Notes under the pieces: model-generated
What the model saw: only the letters and a program-made list of their open reading frames with translations
The model's database searches: none
What the model was told of the DNA's origin: nothing
Shown: one piece after another, positions 1-13,200 of the stretch
Position numbering within the stretch: position 1 is the first letter of the stretch
How the letters are laid out: every line of letters begins with the position of its first letter
Position numbers and translations under genes: made by a program
Assembly (NCBI GenBank): GCA_963989245.1
Contig: OZ022346.1
Location: 59,450,231-59,514,230, forward strand
DNA length: 64,000 nt
Source of the DNA: Nansenia antarctica
Taxonomy: Eukaryota; Chordata; Actinopteri; Argentiniformes; Microstomatidae
Direction of reading: 5' to 3'

Positions 1-272
1 TACTAAACCCCTGAATAGAGGTTGAAACGGGCCTAACATTTCAAGCCCAGTCTGTGGATGTGACACCCTAGCCCAACAGAGGAGAAAACTGCTCACTAGG
101 AAGAGTGGAGAGAGAGAGACTGCTTGAATACTCACCTTAGTTACTTACTATCAAGAACTGTATTTACTGCACCTGACGTTTTCTGGAAATATAGAAGGTT
201 TTTCATTGATGCCAATAGTTCTCTATATAAAAAAAGGCTTCACATTTTCAATTGATCTTATACTCTTTGCAG

Positions 273-310
273 GTGCTGGCATGCCAGAGAGCATGACAGG
301 GGAGAGGCAG
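273..310 (+). pseudogene. possible decayed ATP13A-like exon fragment
   Basis: A short stretch after a good 3' splice signal (pyrimidines then TTTGCAG at 266-272) reads GAGMPESMTG. This loosely resembles the lysine-Gly-Ala-Pro-Glu region of P5B ATPases, with two extra residues inside it. Alone it would be dismissed. It is listed because it is upstream of, on the same strand as, and in the correct protein order with the better matches at 727 and 1052. The frame is lost soon after. It may be chance. Confidence 0.25.
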
Positions 311-726
311 ATTAGGGAATTGGAAATGTTTATACAATTTTAACGCTACCTGGAAACACAATTTACTAGGACTGATAGAAATAGCGTGTAAACAATGGGA
401 CAGTAAAGCATTTTATTTTTCATTAAAAAAACAACAACCTAATTTTAATTTGTTCTATTTATTATGAAGTTAAAGTAGAGACTCAACTTTTATTTGAGGG
501 TATTTGTGTACGATTATTAATTATAATTATACTATATGTAACTATATTATAACATGTCTGGATATAAGATTGGGCAGGTGTAAGGAATATAGTTGTATTG
601 CATTGCATTATGCAGACTGATGGATTTTTTGTCATGTTTTTGCTTAAACCTATTCCATCCTCTCAGATCTACCCAAGTGCCCTAACAGTGTTGATTTATT
701 CTGCTCCATCTCTCTCTCCCCTGTAG

Positions 727-833
727 TACCAGAGAGTTTCCCAGAGACACTGGAGGCGTATAGCCCGAGTGAGAGGCGCTCTCACGCCCGCCTGATGCTG
801 GCTCCTGCGACTCGCTCGCTACTGAGTCAATAA
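727..833 (+). pseudogene. probable decayed ATP13A-like exon (VPxxFxxxLxxY segment)
   Basis: After an acceptor-like tract ending CCCTGTAG, the + frame reads VPESFPETLEAY, which fits the VP-x-x-F-x-x-x-L-x-x-Y segment that follows the nucleotide-binding region of P5B ATPases (ATP13A3/4/5 group). After about 12 residues the conserved glycine-phenylalanine-arginine-valine-isoleucine continuation is missing and the frame runs into a TAA at 831-833. The segment is GC-rich against very AT-rich flanks, which suggests former coding sequence. An alternative is the last exon of an unrelated gene. Confidence 0.35.
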
Positions 834-1051
834 GGGAACAGGTGTCCAAGAGGAATCTTATCCTTTCGAGGCATTCTTGATTTTGCAATTATAATATTTA
901 TTATAATATAATATTATACACTCAAATTAAAACAGTATTTAGAATATCTATGAGCCAGGAGAGACTGAAATCCATGGCTCAGATTTGTCTTGTGAGAATA
1001 TGCATGTTTTTTGGTCCTGACTTAATCAATTCTCTTTCTTATGCCCTCCAG

Positions 1052-1175
1052 GGCTGTAATTGAGACCAATATGGAGTTCCTAGGACTCATAATCATGCAA
1101 AACAAGCTCAAAGAAGAGACTGCTGGGGTTTAGCAGACTTACGACGTGCTAACATTTGCACTGTGATGGTTACAG
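1052..1175 (+). pseudogene. ATP13A3-like P5B ATPase exon with a one-base frame break
   Basis: A sharply bounded exon: pyrimidine tract and CAG before it, GTAAGG after it. The first frame (from 1053) reads NMEFLGLIIMQNKLKEET; a one-base shift near 1130 then gives ADLRRANICTVMVTG. Together they cover the segment just before the TGDN hinge motif of P5B polyamine-transporting ATPases of the lysosomal/endosomal membrane. As written, a TAG interrupts the frame at the shift. The following exon (starting with the Asp of TGD) is not seen; 126 bases downstream comes the N gap. Most likely this is a broken gene copy or gene remnant; a one-base assembly error in an otherwise real exon is the alternative. 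Confidence 0.7.
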
Positions 1176-1300
1176 GTAAGGCAACCTCATTCATAACAAT
1201 ACAAATGTTATCAGATAACAGGTTACAGATAACGTGCAGCTGTTGTTAATCTTGGAGATTTGTAAATGATCTAGCTACCAACGGCTAACTCACCCCTACT

Positions 1301-1500
1301 NNNNNNNNNNNNNNNNNNNNNNNNNNNNNNNNNNNNNNNNNNNNNNNNNNNNNNNNNNNNNNNNNNNNNNNNNNNNNNNNNNNNNNNNNNNNNNNNNNNN
1401 NNNNNNNNNNNNNNNNNNNNNNNNNNNNNNNNNNNNNNNNNNNNNNNNNNNNNNNNNNNNNNNNNNNNNNNNNNNNNNNNNNNNNNNNNNNNNNNNNNNN
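1301..1500. other. assembly gap (200 N)
   Basis: Exactly 200 consecutive N bases, a typical placeholder for a gap of unknown size. Any further ATP13A-like exons could lie here. Confidence 0.99.
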
Positions 1501-2005
1501 GCTTGATTTAGCTTGGAGTTTCATTTTTGGAACTTTTCTATTGGTTGCATTGTACTAATCAAAACTAAATCAAAGGTTGCTCAAGTATTTGAAAGTATCT
1601 ACAGTAACATACGATTTGTATGTATTTGAATTGACCCAGGTCTGGAGGATATGGACTAGATTTACTAGACACAGAGTATAAACACACATTTCTTGTTAAG
1701 CAGGTCTCCTCGCAAAGGGATTTAAACATATTGCATGTGCCATAAAGTTGCATGGAGTATGTGTTTTAGGAGCAGTAGCCCATTCAGAAACAGGCACACG
1801 GTCATAGATACTTAGTGAGAGATGCACTGACCATGGTGTTGCTTGCATGCCTCCTTTTAAGACTTGAATACAGCCAAATGCGTAACACATGCAACAACCT
1901 AAATAATAAATACATATCTGAACACTATAACATGTTCATTAATAATATTTCGAAATTATCACCTGAGCTGCATTTGCCATTGTATTTGTAATTCTTCTTC
2001 CTCTT
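1501..2005. other. intergenic, no recognised feature
   Basis: AT-rich sequence between the gap and the ipo4 promoter. I see no exon, RNA gene or clear repeat on either strand. Confidence 0.5.
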
Positions 2006-2039
2006 CGTGTTAAATGTCCTTTAAAATCTCTCTTGCTTT

Positions 2040-2243
2040 AAGATCCTTCAAAATCTCGCGGTTTCTCGCGGTTACTTCTGTGATGACGCGCTCCAACCAA
2101 ATATGGTCCATCAAGCTTCCGGGTGATAGGCGTGATGTCCGCAGCTGGACCCTTCTCGTCCCGCGAGGCGACCTGACGGAACGAACGGCCGGGGAGCGAC
2201 ACTCCAATCCCAACCGCCACCGGAGTTGGAAGTCCTTCCTAAG
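2040..2243 (+). promoter_or_regulatory. ipo4: ipo4 GC-rich promoter and non-coding first exon
   Basis: CpG density rises abruptly here against AT-rich flanks, as in housekeeping promoters. The block ends at a consensus donor (AAG|GTAAGG at 2243/2244). A possible acceptor at 2417-2418 (TTTTGAAG) would join this leader to a short 5' UTR just before the ATG at 2461. No TATA box is evident. The transcription start cannot be placed exactly. Confidence 0.55.
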
Positions 2244-2460
2244 GTAAGGCGTTAGCTAACATAGACGTTAGCTAACATAGCTAGATTAAACTATAGATAG
2301 ATTGAACTATCTAAGCTATTTTACTAGATAGTGAGGATCTGCTGTCATATGCTAATCTTAGATTTGCTTACTGACACAGCTGCTGTATAAGGGTCAACTT
2401 TGTTGTTTTGTTTTGAAGTTTCGCTTGCCGTTTCACGCTGATCATCTCGGAAGAGACAAA

Positions 2461-5400
2461 ATGTCAGAGGGACTAGAGCAGTTTCTGTTACAGCTAGAAT
2501 CTGTCATTCAGCAGGTAATGTGAACAGATAGACCCGCGGTCTTAATTGATCTGGTCAAACGGGATGGGCACGACCGTGTGTTTAACCATTAGTACCAACC
2601 GTCATTAGTGGCAAAGCTTTGGTGACCCTGGGCTAGCCCGTTTACTACCAACTGCACATCAGTTACCAGTCTAATGTCACTACTAGATGAGAAATTGATT
2701 AGAAGTGTGATCAAAATGCAGTGTGTCTTTGACAGCTGACACTGCAGGCTATTCTTCTGTCACTCATGATACACGTGACAGTCCCCTGTGTCTACAGTGC
2801 CAGTGGTCAGCATTCATGTTCATATAGATTTGTTACTACTTGGCAAAACACTGTTACAGTGTTGTTTGTTTCCTCTCTTTAGGAGGGGAGCCACCCCTCC
2901 TAAATGTCGTTGTTTGGTACCTGTACTGTAGCAATGACAATAAAGTCCATTCATTCATTCATTTTTTTTAGGCCACTGCTCAGTTGAGGCAGGCTTATAG
3001 AGACCCAGCCTTCATTCCAGCTCTGTGTGCTGTCATGACGAGCTCCCAGAATCCACAGGTATGTAGAAAGTACAAACATGGGTCCCCTAACCCTCACATC
3101 GGAGAAGAGTTCACAATCAGTTGAGGCTAATGAGGTTTACAGGTTGAGGCTAATGGGGTTTACAGGTTTGCTTACAGGTTTGCTCACCTTGTGTTGAGTT
3201 GTCAATGATATGTGTTGTCTTCGCTACCGTCACCTTCATCCGGGCATTATAAATCCATCTCTCTCAGATTCGCCAGTCAGCCGCAGAGATTTTGAGCATG
3301 CGAGTGATGAAGCACTGGAGGAAGATTAGCCCGGATCACAGAGAGAGGTTGGGTGTTGTTGTCATTCCTTCCTTCCTACCCCTTTCTAATGATGACATTC
3401 AAAAATACTATAGTTAGAGTAGAACATTGTTACATAAACGAAATAATAAGAGTTGATTATTCCATTGTGTATTTTTGGGGGGGTCATAGCCTAGGAGGCA
3501 TAGGAAACAAATGATGGAAAGCCTCCTCCTTCTTGGAACTCGAAGCCGTGGTATATCGTGGATATTGGAGAAGAAGAAGCTATGCCAATATCCACGATAT
3601 ACCACGGCTTCTCATTCCATAACGCTTCATTGTGTTTGAGATGTTATCTTCTTATTTAGCTTTTGTTTTTCCATAGTCTGAAGGCAGCGGTCCTGCAAGC
3701 TTTCCAACAGGAGACAGAGTAAGCTTTTTGTATTGATATGAAAGACAATGTAGGTGGCATTTGATGTTGAAACTTTAGGCCAACTTTGTTTGGCCTACAT
3801 GAAAACCAATGGGTCATGGCACCCAGTTTTATGCTTATCCTACCATAAACACAATTAATAATACAATGAACAACCCCCTTGCTTTGGTCTTTTATGGTAA
3901 ATGTGGTATCTCTGTTGCAGACACACAGTGCGTCACTCCCTCTCACAGCTCAGTGCTGTGATGGTCAAACATGAGACACCTGACCGCTGGCCAGCTCTTC
4001 TCACCCTGCTCAATGAGTTTACCAAGAGTAATAACCCAACGGACAGGCAGGTAGGCTACACCACCACCTCAATGAGTAATGAGAGATAAATTGTTGTTGC
4101 ATGTTATCAGTTTACGGTTCGCTTTTTAAAATGGTGGTGGACTTGATCCAATCACTGTGCATAGGGCCGGGTGATCAAACGGTCTTGATACAATCACTGT
4201 GCATAGGGCTGGGTGATCCAATCACTGTGCATAGGGCTGGGTGATCCAATCACTGTGCATAGGGCTGGGTGATCAAACGGTCTTGATACAATCACTGTGC
4301 AGAGGGCTGGGTGATCCAATCACTGTGCATAGGGCTGGGTGATCCAATCACTGTGCAGAGGGCTGGGTGATCCAATCACTGTGCAGAGGGCTGGGTGATC
4401 CAATCACTGTGCATAGGGCTGGGTGATCCAATCACTGTGCATAGGGCTGGGTGATCCAATCACTGTGCATAGGGCTGGGTGATACAATCACTGTGCATAG
4501 GGCTGGGTGATAAAACACTGTGCATAGGGCTGGGTGATCCAATCACTGTGCATAGGGCTGGGTGATAAAACACTGTGCAGAGGGCTGGGTGATCCAATCA
4601 CTGTGCATAGGGCTGGGTGATCCAATCACTGTGCATAGGGCTGGGTGATAGGTGATAATAGGTGATAATAGGTGATAGGTGATGGGTGATAATAGGTGAT
4701 AATAGGTGATAGGTGATAGGTGATAATAGGTGATAATAGGTGATAGGTGATAGGTGATAATAGGTGATAATAGGTGATAATAGGTGATAATAGGTGATAG
4801 GTGATAATAGGTGATAATAGGTGATAGGTGATAGGTGATAATAGGTGATAGGTGATAATAGGTGATAATAGGTGATAGGTGATAATAGGTGATAGGTGAT
4901 AATAGGTGATAATAGGTGATAGGTGATAATAGGTGATAATAGGTGATAGGTGATAATAGGTGATAATAGGTGATAGGTGATAATAGGTGATAGGTGATAG
5001 GTGATAATAGGTGATAATAGGTGATAGGTGATAATAGGTGATAATAGGTGATAGGTGATAATAGGTGATAATAGGTGATAGGTGATAATAGGTGATAATA
5101 GGTGATAGGTGATAGGTGATAATAGGTGATAATAGGTGATAGGTGATAATAGGTGATAGGTGATAGGTGATAGGTGATAATAGGTGATAATAGGTGATAA
5201 TAGGGCTGGGTGATAGGGCATCTGGGTGATCAAACGGTCTGGAACGGACATACCTAGAAGAAAACATAGTGAAAATGAATGTCAAAAGTGTATCATTGTT
5301 ATTGTAGTCAACTTTATCATGATCATAATAATAGTTATAGATCAACTTTATCATGATCATAATAATAGTTATAGATTCAACTTTATCATGATCATAATAA

Positions 5401-7202
5401 TAGTTATAGATGTATCATTGTTATTGTGGTCAACTTTATCATGATAATAATAATAGTTATAGATTTAACTTGATCATGATAATAATAATAGTTATAGATT
5501 TAGTTGATCTTGGTTTGAAAGAATGACAACAACAAACTGCCAATGTCTAGGATGGTAGGTGGCCTCTAGGTTCATCCCTCCTGCCTGGCAAGCCTATTAT
5601 TGTTTGTCTGGCATTGCCAGGACACAGCGGAGACACTCACGTTTCACATGAAACATGAAACTTTCCCAGCAGCTGTGCATTCATACAGTGACAGAAAACC
5701 CTGTCATGGATACCCTACTCTACACTACGCCATTCCCAAGCCCCATGATCTCCCTAAAACACCCGCCCTCTCCCCGTTGTGAAGCCATGTCTGTCACCGA
5801 GGGCGAGGGTTGCATGACTGGATACAACTTTAACCCAAAGTTACAAACAAATCCCCTCATTCCCAAAACAAAACTCAGACATAGTAATAGTATAGGCAAA
5901 TGTCAAACAGTATATTTAGTAGGACAAAGTGATCAGAATACATGTTAGAAATGTTTTTGCATACAAAGCTTCAGGTGCTTAGGTGGGCTTCCAGAACGAG
6001 GTGCTTGCTGTAGGTAGGTTGGTAGCCAATGAGCAAGTGGTCAGAAACTTCCAGAAACGTCCTGAACATTTTGGAAAAGACCATTCAGGCAGAAAGCCAC
6101 CATCTTGGCAGGTGCACACATCGTCACAGACTGCTAATGCGTCATAAGTAATGACTGAGCATGGTTATTACATTTTCAACAGGAGAAAGACACATATTGC
6201 ACCTTTTTAATGTTTTGAAAATAAATTATTTTATGATTTTGAATCCACAGTGAACCCTCTGGTTTATCAAGCATCAATCCTAAGCAGAACTTGTCCTTCA
6301 AACTCTACATAATGTAGAGCATGTTGTGATAATAATTGTTATTAATATTTTATTTTATTTAAATATGATTTTTTGGGGGGCCAGTGCATTTACAAATATG
6401 TCAATTGGGTGATGCATCTTTTTGAAACTATTGTGTTTTGCTATGCACCACCAAACACATTTCCCTTGTGAGATAATTTGACTTTGAAATTACTTCTGAA
6501 TAGATTCACTGTTGGGTCTTTCTTCATGGACTGAAGAGTTTTTACTTATTGTAACTTATTCTACTCTTGTCCCCCTCCTCTCAGGTGGGTCTCCTCCTGC
6601 TCAGCAAAGTGGTGGAGTCGAACCCGGAGTCCTTCAAGCCCCACTACCGCCAGCTGCTGGAGCTGTTCGGCACTGTACTGGAGGACTTGAACAACCCCAA
6701 TGCACTGTACTACTGCATCCTCACTCTTACCGCCATGACCAAGCGGTCACACACCAGCACAGAGGAGATGGTGAGTCCCCTCTAGTCACATGTCATTATT
6801 GCCCACTTAAATTCTTAAATTTCACCCTATTCTGCCCGTGACCCATACCATGCGAATATTTCCTTTTCACATTGCGTAGCTGTTTTAAAGCGGGCTGAAC
6901 TGGCCCGGAAAAACATTGTGTTACCTCTGAGGAAAGCAGAGAATGTGCAGTAAATAATGTAAAGTGCACGGTTTGGGTGGGCAGCATGATTGTGTGGAAG
7001 ACCCTAAATGCATCATGTTGGATGAGCAGATGTTCAGTCTTTCATCATTCCGCATTCATTGATTGACAGCTGTAATGACATGTCTTCCAGAACTTCATGC
7101 GTTCCCTCGTCCCAAGACTGATCGTTGCCCTCAGACACCTCATCCAAGCAGACCAGGTTTGTTATGTGCTGATATGTCATTCCCTCAGTAGAACTGTGCT
7201 GT

Positions 7203-7270
<68 letters not shown>

Positions 7271-10200
7271 GTGTGCTGTGGACAAGTCACTTGAGCTCTC
7301 GGACAAGTCAAAGATAAGTTCACTTGTCCAAAGGACAAGTACCTGAAAAAGCTTAATGTCAAGCCCTGACAGGACATAGTAAAATCACATCAAACAGAAC
7401 TACAGGAAATAAAAACATCACAGAATTACAGGACATAGTAAAATCACATAAAACAGAACTACAGGAAATAAAAACATCACACTTTACACTCAAGAAAACA
7501 TTACATCATAAAAAAAGATGATATATAATAACCCGAAAGAAATACGTTTTGGGTCTGTGGTCAGTGGTCACATGATTGGTTATCTATCAGCCTGTCAGAG
7601 TGGAGCATTGTTTGATAGAGCTGGGTATTAAGTTCCAGAAATGTACAGCTACCACATAGTATGACACATCTAGCCAGAGCAAGACAGATGTTTTACAGAC
7701 ACACATTTATAATAAAGAATGTTTTGAAGTAATGCAAACCTTCAGGTGAGTTAAACTCAATATGAAGTGAAAGTTGCACGCTCATGTCTCTCTTTGCCAT
7801 TAACCTTTATTTGCCAATTTTGGAAAATTTGGCCTGGAATGGCTTGGATGCTTTGGATTAGGATGTCAGATCTATTCTAGCTCGTAAGCCACATTATCTG
7901 GATGTATTTAGAGCCCTTTGTGTGTATTGTGCAGGACCAGGCCAGCGAGGCCATGAAGGTGTACGAATGTACGGAGGTGTACGATGAGCTGATGGAGAGC
8001 GAAGTGTCCATCATTGTGCCTGAAATCATCACTGAAATCGTCCACTTCTGCCTGGAGGTGAGAACACAGTGACTACATTTACATGCACACCATATTCCTG
8101 TATTAATTAATCAGAATATGCTCAATATTCCGATTGGGCAAGAGTCATTTAGAATTAAAATGCTCAAAAAGAAGTAGCTTTTTTGATTATGACAATTTCT
8201 TAAGCCAACAGACATGATTGACTGGGTGTGAAATTCACATTTTTAATTGACACTTCAGTTGTTTTTTTAAGCTCATACTCTTGTGAGCCTTTCATTCGTA
8301 CATTTTTTAGCTGGCTGTAATGTTGACCAATACATGCAGCATACAGTAGCTCTTGTGGATTTATGCAGCATTTCTGTTTGCAGTTCAATGAAGTGTGTGT
8401 GTGTGTGTGTGTCTCTCTCAAGGTCAGCGCAGACATCACACTCAGCGACTCCCTGCGGGTCCAGGCTCTCTCATGCATCGCGTTTCTCATCAGACTTAAG
8501 AGCAAGGTAAACTATAACCAGGGGTGCACATAACTTTTTGGGGCCAGTGCTCAGAGGAGCACCTAGGGATGCTGCTTGGTGCTCCCCGAGCTCGCGAGTC
8601 ACGACCCGTCCCACAGGATGGATAAAAAAGGGATACATGGATAACTTATATTAGCAAAACGACATTTATTCATAAATAAAGATGAACGAACAAATTATTG
8701 TGTGCAAAACAAAAGAAACAAATGCAAAATCAAATGACTGCTCTTTAAGCATGAAAGTCTGTCAGACTCCTTTAAACACAATGAAATCAACTGATATCTC
8801 TTTAAGCACTGCTCTGTTCTGTAAACACTGAAATCAACTTTTCAACAAAAAGTTACAGCCTAAGCATTTATTTATGCTACAAAGCTTAATCATCATCAAT
8901 GCTCTCTTGACTGCTGTTAATACTGTCCTCAATTTCAACCATGGTAGAGGATGTTGTAGGCTATCACTTTAAATAGCTCATTATTTTGATTGTGCAACAA
9001 AGCCTTTTTTTTCCTAATAGAATTCCCAACCATATTCCCTGGGTCAGGGGTCTGAATTTTCACGTGGCGGCGTGATAACCGTGCGATACGCGATATGCGG
9101 AATGAAAGTACGAGTTACGATACTTTCCGAATGTTTTCGTGAGGGGAGTCGCCGTGGTCGTCGTCGGTCGACTGTTGTGATGGATTACTCGTCGGGCCTT
9201 CGGCTGAGGGGACGGCAAATAGTTACTTAGTGGGGCTTGCACTGCAGTGATGCAGCAGTCAGCAGTCAGCAGTTGGATTTTGAGGAAGTAAATTCCTCTC
9301 CCAGCGTTTCCAGCTGTTTGTGCGCAAGAGCGCGTTCATGCGGCTGATCTGCCGCGCAGCATGCATTTTGGCGACGCATGCGCACTGGCGCACCAGTTAT
9401 GTGCACCCCTGACTATAACCATACTATAAATGGATGCCCTACATACTGCTCCTCTATGCCTAATATAACCCCCAGTGACTTCTCTCCCTCCTTAAACTCA
9501 GGATGTGCCATCCTTTCCTCATCCATTTTCTGCCCTTTACACTCAGGCTGTGTTACAATGCTCTACCTTTCCCCCTGTAGCATGCTTTTGTGCAATGCCA
9601 CGCATTACAAGACGTCATCCGTTTTGTGATCCATCTAGTAATGTGCACACTCCGTACTAGGCAGAAGACGGTAGATAATTGGGACGCTGCAGCAGTTTTT
9701 CATTGGAGAAATGAAGAAAAGAAAGCCATCTCTGCATGCATTGCACTTTTCCGTTTTTGCCATTGAAAGTATACGGAGCTGGTGATGACTCTCCCTCCCC
9801 TTTAGACGGTGTTGAAGCAGAAGCTGCTGGGTCCCATCCTGCAGACGGTCTTCGCCGTGCTGAGCGCAGCACCCCCGCCTGGGGAGGAGGACCCTGAGGA
9901 CGAGGAGAAAGACACAGAGGACGACCCCTACAGCCCCAAAAACATCGCGGCTGAGGTGATCCTCTTAGTGCCTCTTTTTTTTATTTTATCCCTTTTTCAC
10001 CCAATTTGGTATCCAATTGTACCCAACCTAGCATCCAATTATCCCCTGCCTATTGCGTAGGATCCGCCGCACGACCCCGTGGCCGGCAGCCCCAGAGGAG
10101 ATCGCCAGGCAGACTAGCTGTCTGGCTCCTCGAGCCCGACACCGTTACTCCACCACCAGACGGGGGCGGTGTTGCGCGACGGATCCTTGTCCGGAAATAG

Positions 10201-13200
10201 TCCTATACCCCCCTTGGGAGCGGCCGCTCAATATGCCGCTCCCTGTGAGCCCCGGCCATATCCGGGTCTGGCGAGACCGGGATTCGATCCCAGTCCCCGG
10301 TGGGCAGCTTGCACTAGAGGCTAATGCTTAGACCGCTGCGCCACAGCAGTTCACAACATTGCGTGATACACAGCAGACATAATAGGACAGTTTCCTGAAC
10401 ACATACTAGGACGACTTCTGAAAACTGAAAAACTGAATTGTTTGTAAACTCTTTTTAGTCAATTTTAGGCTTAATCTGTGTTTGGCCCAATATGTGTCAA
10501 ACACATTGGGCCCTATTATGCACTTCTTAACTTGCCGTCTTAAGTCTTAATTAAGACGCACCGCCAGGTTAAGACCTACCGCAACCCTTATTATGCGCTT
10601 CATACGCGCTACTGCTATTATGCAGGTGTCGCTAGGCGCCCACACATAAGACGTAAGACTCCCGTGCATATATTACTCATTGTGGGAGTGTTCATATGTT
10701 AATGAAGTGCGCTAGGCGCCCCTGCTATTATGCGATCTGACTTTGCGCCTAGCGCTAAGAAGTGGTTTGAAAAGTTCTTAACTTAAGACGTGGAGGCGTG
10801 GTCAAGGCCACTTTGCTATTCCGCGGTTTGCGCATGCGCGCTGACCCACTTCTTAAGAAGTCGGTCGGCGCGCATGCGCAAACCGCGGAGGCGCGCTCGT
10901 GTTTCAAAACGTGCATGAAGTCTAGCGCCTATGAACTGCATAATAGCATAGCGCTTATGACTTAACGCAGCCGGTTCTTAAAGGGAATGGCACCTGGCAC
11001 GCTGATTGGGTTGATTGAGAAGACGCCCAAAACACACCCATGACTAATTTCTGGGCTTAGCGCCGGGTCTTAGGCGCCCACTACCGCACGCATAATAGCA
11101 AAGTGGCCTTGACCACGCCTCCACGTCTTAAGTTTAGATCTACCGCCTCGTCTTATTGCTTAAGACTTAAGGCGGCTACACACTAGACGATTTTAACCCC
11201 GATTTAGCTGTCGCCGACCAGTTTTTGCGGTCGGCGACAAAATCCTCCAGTCGTTGCAAACCCGGGGACGCGCCGTCTCCGACGCTCGTTTAATGTGACA
11301 GGCTCAGAGACGCAATCGGAGGACCGCCGACCCCGTCGTTAGGGCCGTCGCAGGGCTCCAGATCTTTTCAAACATGTTTCATTTTATCGGCCGACGGAAT
11401 CTACATTCTGCTAGTCTGAGATGGGCAACGACCCGTGTGGACAGCACAGCCAATGAGAGGTCGGGGAAATGAGTGATAATAGCCTTTAGCTACGGCGCTA
11501 GTTGTTGTGCTAGGTGCATTGACTGACTGTGTCCGCGAATGCTATGCTATTGTTGTGCTAGGTGCATTGACTGACTGTGTCCGCGAATGCTATGCTATTG
11601 TTGTGCTAGGTGCATTGACTGACTGTGTCCGCGAATGCTATGCTATTGTTGTGCTAGGTGCATTGACTGACTGTGTCCGCGAATGCTATGCTATTGTTGT
11701 GCTAGGTGCATTGACTGACTGTGTCCGCGAATGCTATGCTATTGTTATGCTATGTTGAATGGTGTACTAGTTTTCACGGAATAAATCGCGATTTCTTTCA
11801 AAGAAGGTAGCAGGTGTGTTTATGTCCATGTCAAGGAATCGTCCTGACCAAGTGAAGAATCTTGTAGTCTGTGAGCCCCCGTCGTTAACACATCCTGTAG
11901 TCTGCGCTGTGCTGCGACGTCTGCACGCCGCTGCGACACGGACACCAGCACGACGGTCGTTTAGTGTGAGAGGCTCAGCGATGTTACAACTTGAAAAGTC
12001 GTCTAGTGTGTAGCCGCCCTTAAGAAGTGCATAATAGGGCCCATTATGTCAGGTACTGTTAGGTTGACATCTTTCTTTCTCTTTATTTTCCTCAAATAAA
12101 AATATTGTCTTTGTCAGCAGGTTATTGACACTTTGGCTCTCTACATGCCCCCAGAGAAACTATTCCAACAGCTGGTTAGTATACACCTCGTTCCAAATTA
12201 TTATGCAAATTATATTTTTCTCAGATTTTCCTAAATAGTCGATGCAAATGACAATCAGTATAATTTTCAAGTCATCAACCGTTAGAGTATAATTCAAATT
12301 TTATTGAACAAACCTCCCAATGATAACAGTATTTTTTTTTTAAATAAAAAGTTCAAAATGCACTGTTCCAAATTATTATGCACAACAGAGTTTCAAAACA
12401 TTTTATAGGTTGTAAAGAACTAAAAATGGTAATTTGATGAATTTAGGGTTAGGAGGTCATATTAGGAGGTCATATTTACTGAAATCAAAAGCTATTTCAA
12501 ACAAAAACATCTTAACAGGTCAAGTTACATGTTAACATAGGACCCCTTCTTTGATATCACCTTCACAATTCTTGCATCCATTGAACTTGCGAGTTTTTGG
12601 ACAGTTTCTGCTTGAATTTCTTTGCAGGATGCCAGAATAGCCTCCCAGAGCTGCTGTGTTGATGAGAACTGCCTCCCACCCTCATATATATTTTGTTTGA
12701 GGATGCTCCAAAGGTTCTCAGTAGGGTTGAGGTCAGGGGAAGATGGGGGCCACACCCAGAGTTTCTCTCCTGTTATGCCAGCCAATGACACAGAGGTATT
12801 CTTTATGTGCCTGCTTCAAATGTGTACTGTTTGATGATATTCTTTCAACCTGATGATTTATTATATAATAAATGTTTTAGTTGTGTAAAATGATAGTTGT
12901 CGGGCTCAGCGTCTCGGAATACTGTATGTCCACAAGACATTTCAGCTTACACCTGGCACCTGGCATTCTATTGTTTCTATTATTCTATTTAGACAATATA
13001 AACTTGATTCATTGTTTAATGGATTTCATTTTCAGAAAGGTGAGGGCAAGCAAGCAAAAAACAAAAAAAACAGTATCAAAGTACTTTGAATATCTATCAA
13101 GCAATATTCGCACGGGACTAGTATTATGTGGTGAGGTCCGTAATTTAGAAATCCCCCCCTCGACGCCTGTGTTTCATGTGATGCATTCGCGCGGGATACG

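Larger units (their letters stand above)
10508..12042. mobile_element. palindrome-rich DNA element with GGGCCCTATTATGC termini
   Basis: Ends are inverted copies: GGGCCCTATTATGCACTTC at 10508 and its complement ending at 12042, with ATT on both outer sides (10505-10507 and 12043-12045). Inside are a perfect 39-bp inverted repeat (10782-10820 with 11094-11132), a perfect 21-bp inverted repeat (10821-10841 with 10868-10888) and a second transposon (11171-12019). A 3-bp duplication would suit a PIF/Harbinger-like element, but no transposase is present and the class is unproven. Confidence 0.75.

Noticed and set aside
4145..4650. CRISPR-like array
   Set aside because: Repeats of about 28 bp are directly adjacent with no variable spacers, inside a vertebrate intron.
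4598..5360. Long minus-strand frames of 217 and 244 codons
   Set aside because: They are translations of the GGTGATA minisatellite in several frames at once; no start context, domain or splice logic.
10060..10352. tRNA gene on the minus strand
   Set aside because: A and B boxes are present but the cloverleaf does not close and the body continues as a SINE.
11507..11758. 83-codon repeat protein
   Set aside because: The open frame is forced by five identical 48-bp units inside a non-autonomous transposon.
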